DNA of 64,000 nucleotides from Quillaja saponaria (lineage: Eukaryota; Streptophyta; Magnoliopsida; Fabales; Quillajaceae): positions 13,898,134-13,962,133 of the forward strand of contig CM055618.1 in assembly GCA_029379385.1 (NCBI GenBank), read 5' to 3'. Position numbers and translations under genes: made by a program. Below, piece by piece: positions 55,330-64,000 of this stretch. Position 1 is the stretch's first letter. The number at the start of each line of letters is the position of its first letter. The notes beneath the pieces were generated by a model. The model was not told the origin of the DNA and did not search any database. It saw nothing but the letters and a program-made list of their open reading frames with translations.

Positions 55330-55729
55330 AATCGAAGATAATGACCATGCAGTATTGCAATGTATATCCATCAATGTTCATTCTATATAAAGAGATAAAG
55401 AGTTGAGAGTATAACGCAAGAATATCTGTAAAGAATGCCTTTACGGCTTTTCTTTTTGTTCAGAAGTCATTGTTTACAAGTATTCGTAGAATGTCTAGTT
55501 CTGTTGTTTAGTACATAAGATCCTATGGATTATTATCCGATGAACCAAAGAAAAAGAACAAGTTGTGGTTAAGATTGGTCATTTAAAAGGTATGAAAATG
55601 AAGGGAAATAAATAAATTCTTTTATTTAATTGGAATCAAATGACAGAATTTGCCAAATGTTTCGCCAAGGAGGCATGTACAATATATATTGCAGGAAATA
55701 GAAGTACAAAGTGAAGGTGTTTTGAGAGC

Positions 55730-58350
55730 TTAAACTGATAGTATGGGTGAAATTTTGAAGTCCAGGTTCCACAGCTCGAAAGTTCCTTTCACAAAATTGT
55801 AATGTGCACCCTTCAAAGCAAGAGTCTTCTTCACAACTCCCTCACGCACAAATGGATAAGTCAACAGGTTTCCTAGCGACACATTCACTGATTCCTGCAT
55901 TGGAGTAACAGAGGAAACAATTTAAAATACACTAGTTGAGCTAGAGCATATGAAGTTGATCCCTTGTGCTATGTGGCACATGGATTGGCTATCAACTAGT
56001 TGAGCTAAAGTTGCTCTGGGACACTGAACAGAACTTTTGCGTAAGGTAATTTTTATTTTTATTTATAATTAAATTGTCATTCACAATGAAGTAATTTTAT
56101 ATATTTGCACCATTATAAACATATAACGGTCCAGGGAGTAATTGACCTTTTCACAGTTGGTGCATTGCTCAGAGAAATCTAAGCTGCTTGCTTTTGCAAT
56201 AACCTTGGACTTTGCAGGTGTACAAATCTGGACCCATTGTTCTATGAATTCACTGCAAAAATAAAGAGAAGATATGCTCACACCTAGAAGATTCTGGGTA
56301 TAAATGGGGTTTTAATTGATTTTTTTTTTTTCAATTTTTAAAGAACCCACTTAAATCAAAGAATTTGCAGTATGAAAGTTAAGAGTAGAAAGTGGGCTAA
56401 ACAGAACAGCAGGTGTGTGTTTTAAAATATTTCTGTACCTTCTGACACGTAAAGACAAGTTAAACTGTAAATAATGGATGGTTCCTATATTTATTTAATA
56501 CTTGAAAATAAAGTTGCATATGCCGGACAAAACAGCTGCTCCCTACTTTGGTATATGCCAAAAGAAAAATTAGTTCAAAAGTTAACATTCTTGCTTTGGG
56601 GCACCTTCGTGTGGACAAAACAGCTCCATATTCTTGGAGGAGCGAAAAGGAATAAAAAGGTGTTTATTTCTTAGTTTTCTACTAGACATGAATAAGAAGA
56701 AACTAAAAAGTGTTTAAGCTTATACTTACGTAGCAGTGGTCCCATCAGCTGGGATAGACATGAGCCCTTTTATACCACCACAGCAGCTGTGTCCAATGAC
56801 CACAATATTCTCCACCTGATCAAGTCATTTATTCACTTTATGATAAGTCCTAGTTCAATAAGATAAAGAATAAAAGCAACTCAAATTTTAAAGGAAGACA
56901 TTCTCTTGGACCATTCACCCTCCACCACAACCAACTCCCACTTAATTTTCCGTTTGACCTACTTTCATGGCGGAATTAACCTGCAGATGATGTGTAAGAA
57001 TATAGTACTCTAGAATTAATGATCAGTGTGATTCACCTTTAAATGTAAGACTGCATATTCAATGGCTGCCCCTGTTCCTGAGTATTTTTCCTGCAACAAA
57101 CAAGGCAAAGAAAAAGTTGATAAAAAATAATTATTTTAGGAAATTGAAGTTACAATGAATTTCTTGGTAGGCAAACCTTGTCATAGGGAGGAACCATGTT
57201 TGCTATGTTGCGGACGACAAAGGCTTCACCGGGTTGGAAATTTAGCACATGAGAAGGACAAACTCTAGAATCTGAGCATGCAAATACCATGAACTGCATA
57301 TATACATATATGTGAGTTGAACTTTGTGAGAACAAAATATATATAGTATGCACCAAATGTAATTCTATAGTATATGGTCTAAATGTGAATTCTTTTTCTC
57401 CCATTTGGGTGTCAATGAAACCTGTGACCACTCAGCTAGAATTTCTTTTTGGTGGTTTAATGCAGGTATATCACTCATCCAATTGCCAAAAAGTGCATGC
57501 AGTCATAAAAGGAAGTTATTGTTTACAGCTTTGCTAACCTTGGGGCTCTGACCTTTGGCAAGTTCACCATACAAAGCAGGATTCTTCCTGCAAAAAACAG
57601 AGTCAGGACATAAGATCACAGTGAAACTGTAACACCCAGAAAACATTACTGTTGAGCATAATTAATCTTATTGCACCTTTATCACCAAAAATAAATAAAT
57701 AAATAAAAAGAAAACATAAAAGTACAGCAGAGCATAAAGGTTGTTATTTCCCAATTCAACCATTTCCCTTCAAACAAGTACAAGGCATATTCTTCATCTA
57801 AAGCTCTTAAATGAAAATAATAAATAAATAATTGAGTCGTGTATTAAAAAAATCATAAAAGTGCATTTTCGGAATTTCGGAAGCAGATGGTTGACCAAAG
57901 GCTGCAACAACCAACATACTCGTATTTCTCTTTCTTGAAGCTGATAAACCCGGTTTTGACCCTCTCATCCGGGTCAAACGATTTTGAATCGGCAGCCTTT
58001 AAATCAGCCGTTATCTGGTTGATCTTTGCGGTGGCGACGCCCTGGAGATCAGCTTTCTGACTGCACAGTAAAAATCATCAAAAATCCGTCAAGCGGGCCC
58101 CCAAAACTGAGTGTGTGACGGATGGCCGGTTAATGCCAGCCACATGTAATTATCATAAAACCCTGCTTACTTATAATTTTCTATGATACTATACTATTTA
58201 ATGCAAATTAAAGACAAATGAAATGTCAAAACAGGACATCGAAAATGGAAAATCAGACAGTTTGGATCGAATACGACAGTGATTGTATTCGTAGTACCTC
58301 AGAAGCTTCGTCAGTCTTGCAATGGCCTCCTCGTATGAATCCGTCGCCAT
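55730..58350 (-). CDS. BCA3: Beta carbonic anhydrase, cytosolic BCA3/BCA4 type
   Basis: Eight coding exons: 58298-58350, 57920-58060, 57539-57587, 57177-57293, 57037-57090, 56730-56815, 56147-56252 and 55730-55894; 256 aa. It starts [17 protein letters not shown] without a transit peptide, which points to a cytosolic or membrane-associated form rather than the plastid one. The zinc site is present: [14 protein letters not shown] and [15 protein letters not shown] give Cys-Asp-Ser-Arg and His-x-x-Cys. [18 protein letters not shown] and [16 protein letters not shown] are the conserved core. The C-terminus is [20 protein letters not shown]. The reaction is CO2 + H2O to bicarbonate. An acceptor just before the ATG (TTTTGGCAG) implies a non-coding 5' exon near 58600-58680. 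It is convergent with AOR, with about 400 bp between the stops. The symbol rests on the expected synteny with At1g23730. Confidence 0.93.
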
Positions 58351-59152
58351 GTCGTCCCTCTGCCAAAACATAAAATTAATCCAAAAAAAAAAAAAAATAT
58401 TCCTTTTGATTCTTCGTGGAAATTAGATCAAACAAATTATTAAACATGGTTGATCGTGTTTTTTCTATTCTTATATATTTTTCAGATAGATCAACATTTT
58501 TGTAAAAATTTAAATTCGTGGTAATTCGAATTATAACTCATAGAATTGGATCAGAGATTAAAATCCGAAAGCAAAGAGGGAAAACAAATTGAATTATGGG
58601 TGTAAAGAAATGAAATTCCAGAATCAGCAACAGGAAGAAGCATCTGTACGGGAATTATTACCTCTGATAATCAGGTACTGGTGAAATTGGAAGATAAAGA
58701 AGCAATTAAGGTAAAGCAGCAGACAGCAACGTTACGTACAGTGTTTTTTCACGCGTTCAGTCTTTGGCTGAATCAGGAGGTTCACGTTGAAAGTAGTGGC
58801 TCTATATTTATAATGGACACCAAGAGATTGAGAAATTGGACGAAGAAATTTAAGAAGAGGATGTTTGTTTTTTTTTTTAGGTGAGACGATTGAATTATAT
58901 ATGACGTAGGTGGAAACATGAAGAACGCGGTGATGGCATGAGTTTCTTATTTTTTATTTTTTTTATTTATGGTAAGTGAAGCAATAAATACAATCTTGTT
59001 AAGAGTTTTATATTATTTTTCTTAGTTTCTCATACTATTTATACGTATTTTGATTAATTGTTTTTCTAGTATAATTTTATGACGGGACTAAAAAATTAAT
59101 GAATAGTTTATTTCCTACGACCTTCTTCAAGAATATTTAAATCGAGAAAATC

Positions 59153-59371
59153 AAAGAAGATAACATATTTTTGTATCACTATACTAACCTCTAAATATAT
59201 TTATTATCTCTAATTTTCTTTAAAAAAATAAAATTCCAACTAAGATGAAGGAGAATGAGCCATAGAAGATAACATATTTTTGTATCACTATACTAACCTC
59301 TAAATATATTTATTATCTCTAATTTTCTTTAAAAAAATAAAATTCCAACTAAGATGAAGGAGAATGAGTCA
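59153..59371. repeat. 109-bp tandem duplication
   Basis: The block starting taacatatttttgtatcact at 59161 is repeated at 59270 with almost no changes, ending aaggagaatgag in both. The period is 109 bp, two copies. Confidence 0.9.
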
Positions 59372-60601
59372 TGTCAATATAAAGGAAGTAAGCCGGGTAA
59401 TTCTCTGACTTACTCTTCGTGTTTTACAACTATTAATTTAGAATTGTTTGCTTAATCGTGTTTTAAAATAAAATTCGAATTCTTATAAGTTTGAATCAAG
59501 CGATCTTAATGAGTAGGAAACAAATTATTTTATTATTTCTATTATTACTATCAACTCAACAAATTGAAATTGGAACAATATAAAAATTTGTCACTTTTTC
59601 TTCTCTAATGTTGTGTTTTAATCCTAAAAATATTTTACTCTAAAATTCAAATTGAAGAAAGAATTGGAATAAAATGCAAACAACTTCACCAACTACTAAT
59701 TAAACTATTAATTAATTATTCCACTTGTGATTTTGAATACCATAAGTTGAACAAGGAATATGTAATTATTTATTCTATTATCTTGGATTAGAATCAATAA
59801 ATTAATAAGTGTAAATTTATTTCTAGAAATACGTAGTTAAACTTACAAAAAAAAAGAAAGATTAAAGTAATCAAAAGATAAAGTATATATATATAAAAGA
59901 AACTAATAGAAAAGGGAAAAGGAAATTGGGGGTTGCTAGTCAACTATTACGAATGTGATGGCTGCCTGGCTAGCAATTGGTATAAGAGTGGGGACTGCTG
60001 ACAATAATAGAAGCTCCGTCCAATTAAAGAAATAGGATCGATAAATATGGATGAAAATTGACTTACTTTCTCCTACTAACCTTTTCTTCTTTAGAATTAT
60101 GTGAATAAGAAAGAATTAATAATGAGCAAAGTTGATTTATGTGACTGAAAATGACATGCACAAAACATTTAAAAATTGTATTTGTGGGATAAAATCGGTC
60201 TAGATGAAAGAATTTACATGATGTTATTGATAAATGGATGATTCAGTATCTTTAATCTCAATAAAATAGTGTTTTATTTATTTAATGTATTCAGATTAAA
60301 TTACTCAAATCTTTATTAATTATTTTTTAATTTAATAAAAAAATAAGTTATTCAACTGAAATATTTATGGGCCAAAATTTTGTTTTTAACGATCATTCAA
60401 AGAATTTTTTCTTGATAAACAAAATATCTTTTTTTATATTTAATAATAACATATTATTATAAAAATTAATAATTTATTTTTTATATTAATAAAAAAATTA
60501 ATTCAATTAATTAAGATGAAAGTGTGAAATCTTTTTTATCGGATTTAGTTTATTTACCTCATTGGCATGCATATTTTACACATTCGACTCCGTTAGAACC
60601 G

Positions 60602-60870
60602 AAATATTATTTATCAGTTTATGTTATTTTTCTACCACTAAATTGGAAGTTTGCACAAAAAATAAGAAAGAGATAACAATATAAAGCCATGACTTCAGCA
60701 AATTCATTTTCTTTATATAGCACTCAATTAAATCAACCGAAATGTATTTATCAGCTTATGTTGTTTTTCTACCACTAAATTGAAAGTTTGCACAGAAAAT
60801 AAGAAAGAGATAACAATATAAAGCCATGACTTTGCAAATTCATTTTCTTTATATAGCACTCAATTAAATC
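60602..60870. repeat. 137-bp tandem duplication
   Basis: The block ttatcag...ttctaccactaaattg...aagaaagagataacaatata...tatatagcactcaattaaatca occurs twice, at 60611 and 60748, period 137 bp, with several substitutions and a small deletion. It is older than the 109-bp duplication. Confidence 0.85.
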
Positions 60871-63102
60871 ATCAATGACGTCACTAGTTCACAAAACATC
60901 TAAAAGAAATTATATATTATTTTCACTTTGAAAGTCTATATCCACCATAAATATATAATTATTTCGAAAATGTATATTTTTCTCACACATAAATAAATTT
61001 ATTAAAATAAATAATAAATTTCTTATCAATATCGTGAGTTATAATTCAGAAATTTATATGTATGAAATAAAAAAAAATTATTCATTATAATATGCAGTAA
61101 AGAATAAAATATAGAAATAGAACATACCGAAACCTTGGTTTTACAACATAGCATGATGCAATTCTTAAATGAGCTGCCCATGATTCCTTTTTGTGCTTCT
61201 TCCCTCACTTTTCAAGCAGATTGCAGAAAAGAGAAAATTGGACTTCTTCACTTCTATGCCCCGTAAATGAGAATGGTAGCTTATCTTGGTCACCAAATAT
61301 TGGATCATATATATAAATAATATGAGGAGGTAAAAAAAGGAAGCAAATTAAAGCTCATATATGTAGTGGGAGGTAGCTCTTAAGGCTTAAGTGGCTTACC
61401 CAGTGGATGAGTTTCTCATGTTGGACATTGATTCCTCATCTTAAGCCATTCATGGGTTCTTTTGTACTTGTGCTAGCTAGCTACAACAATCCACAACCAA
61501 ACATGAGGACAAAATTTTCTTATGAATTTGAACTTTTGGAATTACTCTAAGGAATTAATTAATTGATGAATAAGTTTTCTTTTCCTTTTGCATATTTTAG
61601 TGCCCATACATATATATACATACGTCCAATTTTTGAATGGTTGGTTGAGACTGTAAGGTATATATATTCTGGCTAAGTTTGAAGGTTAGTGGACTAAATA
61701 ATTGTAGCTATCACTTTTGAAATCATGAAGGGAGAGAGAAGAAAACCTTGGCATGAGAGTGGAAATTACATATATATATATATATATATATGCTCTTTTT
61801 TGGAGCTGTCAAGGTAAAAGCACAAGTTCTAACTTTAAATCAGACAATTGTTGTTGGGAGAGTCATCATAATTCCCGAGAATTAGTCTTTGTCGAGAAAG
61901 TCTCCTATTGTTTAGAATATGGACCCAACCACAATCAGATACCTTGTTCTAATTCCTTCATTCTCCCTACTGAACAAAACAAACAAAGCATTAGCTTAGA
62001 CTAGAGCTTAGCAGTGTCCAAAATCTATGGCTAAGCCCACCATTTTAATAGGCCAATCCGCCATAGCCAAGCCCAGTGTTTCTATGGTGGCAGCTTACTT
62101 TGGTGACATGACATAACAATCATCGTTTTGTAAATAACCTGCTGCTTTCTCTGTGGCTAAATACTTAGAAATCACAGCATTAGAATCTTTAATTTACCGA
62201 AGAACAAAGGAAAAAGCAGCTCACATCAACTTCCCCAGAATCGACAATCAACTAATTGATCAGGTTCTCTTTTTCCTCCAAAGAAAGAAAATGAATTATT
62301 CCATTTTCAAGTTTTGCATTCAAATAGTAATAGTATTTTGAAGATTAAGAAACATATGCTGAACATTTTTTAGGGTTCATGTCTAAATTATTATTAATTC
62401 ATGAATGGGTTTTCAACAATGGCTTTATGAATGGTGTTTGATTTTTCTTTTGATTGATTATTATGTATTCACCCATGCATGTTATTTGTCTGGACATAGA
62501 GGAATCAAAAGTTCAATTTTGAAGATCATCTTTGAGCCCTTGAGCTTTTTGAAAAGTATGTGCTGAAAATTACTATTAACTATATTATCCAACTATGCTC
62601 TCAGCTGTACAAGGAGTCTGATGGAGAACAGGAAACATTATATCTGCTAAGTTGCTTATGGATATTTACTATCTAAAAGTGTAGATGCTTTTGTAGATGT
62701 TAGGGAGTTGAAGGTAAATTAAATATTGTCATTGTTATTTTCAAGTAAACCCACTCAACCATCAAGCCCCAAAAAGAAAATATGAAAAGAAGAAGAAAAA
62801 TACTAGGGAGGGAGCACATGAATGTGATTGATGCTGCAATTAAAGATTGTATTATATTTTAATATTTAGAATACCCAGGAATTTAAGGCTTAGTTGAGTA
62901 GAATTCCTAGGGACAATAGTATTTCTTTCTTTCTCTTTTTTCTTCTTCTTTTTCCCTTAGATAGTTAAATTGAAAACAGTATAGTTTTTCATTTGTTGTA
63001 GTTGCATATTTTCTTTTACAGGTTAGATATTTTGGTGTAGAAGAAACGGGAAACCATAGGTGAAAGGCATGAATCACAACTTCTTTATTTATTTATTTGT
63101 TT

Positions 63103-63119
63103 GGGGGGGGGGGGGGGGG
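63103..63119. repeat. G17 homopolymer
   Basis: An uninterrupted run of 17 G on the plus strand, upstream of the first coding exon of the AMSH-like gene. It is unusual in such AT-rich DNA and could form a quadruplex. The exact length is uncertain because sequencing is error-prone at such runs. Confidence 0.8.
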
Positions 63120-63252
63120 AGGCGGATTACTGAAACAATTTTCTTAGGTACCCGCTGCATGAGATTCTTATTCAATTGCAATTTGCAACCATTCATTAAT
63201 TTGTTCTCTTTGGGTATAATGCAGCTTGACGTTCACCGATGAAGAAGGACTC

Positions 63253-64000
63253 ATGCAGTCATCTTTAGGTTCAGTTGCTCTGAGTGGTACTTGGTTTCTT
63301 CCTGAAGTTCATAGCCCATCCTCCATTAAAGCAGCAAGTGAATGTCAGTGTCCCTTCGCTCATAAAGTTACTCAATCTTCACCTTCTCCTGTACTCTCTT
63401 TCACAGAGAGAGTGCCTCAAGAGGCACAAGGTTCACATATTATGCTTGCTGATTCAGAACCTGGAGGTTCAATATTAGAAAATGAGTCAACTGCATTTAG
63501 GGCCCTCCGAGATGTACATATAGTAAGTTTTTTGACTGCATGTCGAAGAATGCACTTTATATCTAAGTCTTAATCTTTGCTGTGCAGCAATATTCTTGCT
63601 GCACAGAAGATGTATTTAGCCTGCTGAAAATGTATTGTGCCCCCAAAAGAGAAGAGATTTAATGAGGACAGGACTGCTTTATGGCACTATGTCTTTGACT
63701 TAGAAATGATTGCTAATAAGTTACTGTTACCTTCTCAGTCAACACGGATGATGGAGGATTTTCTGGAGATTGCTAAAAGCAATACAGAGAAGGATCTGGA
63801 AACTTGTGGAGTACTTGGTGCCTTACTCGTAAGTATCATGCATTCTCCATATGTTTGAGATCGAAACTTTTATGGCCTATCATACATTTATAACGTGGTG
63901 TTAGGCATTAATAAAACTAACTGGTGGGTACTATAATGTTGAGGAAGTTATATCTCGAACAACTTTACAATGTTCTGCATTTCCATTCTTATGTCTTCGA
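63253..64000 (+). CDS. AMSH-like ubiquitin thioesterase (AMSH2-type), 5' part
   Basis: Two coding exons are visible, 63253-63522 and 63739-63828, followed by intron sequence to the window end. Donor ATA|GTAAG and acceptor TTCTCAG join in phase to give FRALRDVHI then STRMMEDFLEIAKSNTEKDL and ETCGVLGALL. This is the entry to the MPN/JAMM domain of plant AMSH proteins, zinc-dependent deubiquitinases that cut K63/K48 chains and act with ESCRT-III in endosomal sorting and autophagy. The upstream part (SSPSPVLSFTERVPQEAQGS) matches the short linker found before MPN in AMSH-like proteins. The zinc ligands (HxHP...D) would be beyond 64000. With only ~90 residues before MPN and no visible MIT domain, it fits the short AMSH2 type. 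The exon is open upstream of the ATG to an acceptor at 63224, so a more upstream start cannot be excluded. Confidence 0.8.

Larger units (their letters stand above)
58351..63252. other. Long intergenic region with tandem duplications
   Basis: 4.9 kb, AT-rich. Positions 58351-58680 probably contain the leader intron and first exon of the carbonic anhydrase gene. It contains the two tandem duplications listed separately, a (TA)n tract at about 61770-61791 and a G17 run at 63103-63119. A possible untranslated exon of the AMSH-like gene ends at about 62261 (GATCAG|GTTCTC). Short frames such as 61026-61208 and 61753-62004 lack support. Confidence 0.4.

Noticed and set aside
61026..61208. Minus-strand frame containing MGSSFKNCIMLCCKTK
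   Set aside because: A GT donor-like site follows, but I find no in-phase second exon and no family resemblance.
63580..63738. Alternative AMSH exon beginning at the acceptor after TGTGCAG near 63587
   Set aside because: It runs into a TAA within about 25 codons, whereas the acceptor at 63737-63738 joins in phase to the conserved MPN entry sequence.

Overview
This is nuclear DNA from a flowering plant, most likely a core eudicot. The genes are split by short GT-AG introns, the intergenic DNA is very AT-rich with poly-A/T, (TA)n and (CA)n tracts, and there are MITEs, a foldback element and two solo LTRs of a plant gypsy-type family. I could not name the species. Exon models were built by hand from open frames, splice-site consensus and reading-phase continuity. 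Every internal junction reported for the confident genes keeps frame.

Layout. 1-2066 (-): 5' part of a SAMHD1/VEN4-type HD-domain dNTP phosphohydrolase. 2314-5840: a non-coding repeat present in three partial tandem copies, the third interrupted by a MITE. 6448-10220 (-): plastid-type RlmN-like radical SAM RNA methyltransferase. 11342-11671: Tourist-like MITE. 12454-15305 (-): C-terminal half of a DDX18/Has1-type DEAD-box helicase whose N-terminal half is not found. 17168-17551: hAT-like MITE. 18930-21041 (-): DUF936 (CORD-type) protein. 22209-25576 (-): NFD6-like small mitochondrial protein with a 21-bp minisatellite in its first intron. 28157-30145 (-): polygalacturonase-1 beta-subunit-like BURP protein. 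30843-32787 (+): a speculative two-exon micro-ORF. 38134-40800 (-): At4g28440-type OB-fold protein with a 5'-UTR intron. 41172-41591: foldback element. 43762-47452 and 49285-51681: two related solo LTRs. 52330-55329 (+): chloroplast NADPH-dependent alkenal/one oxidoreductase (AOR). 55730-58350 (-): cytosolic-type beta carbonic anhydrase. 63253 onward (+): start of an AMSH-like deubiquitinase, cut by the window end.

The genes do not form an operon-like unit. As I recall the Arabidopsis annotation, the order carbonic anhydrase - AOR - OB-fold - PG1beta-like - DUF936 mirrors At1g23730 - At1g23740 - At1g23750 - At1g23760 - At1g23790, so this looks like a conserved microsyntenic block expanded by repeats. 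I found no convincing new multi-gene system. The most unusual signals are two GC-AG introns in different genes, the truncated helicase with an altered motif VI, the 21-bp intronic minisatellite, the foldback hairpin, a 20-nt terminal coding exon, and the candidate micropeptide gene.
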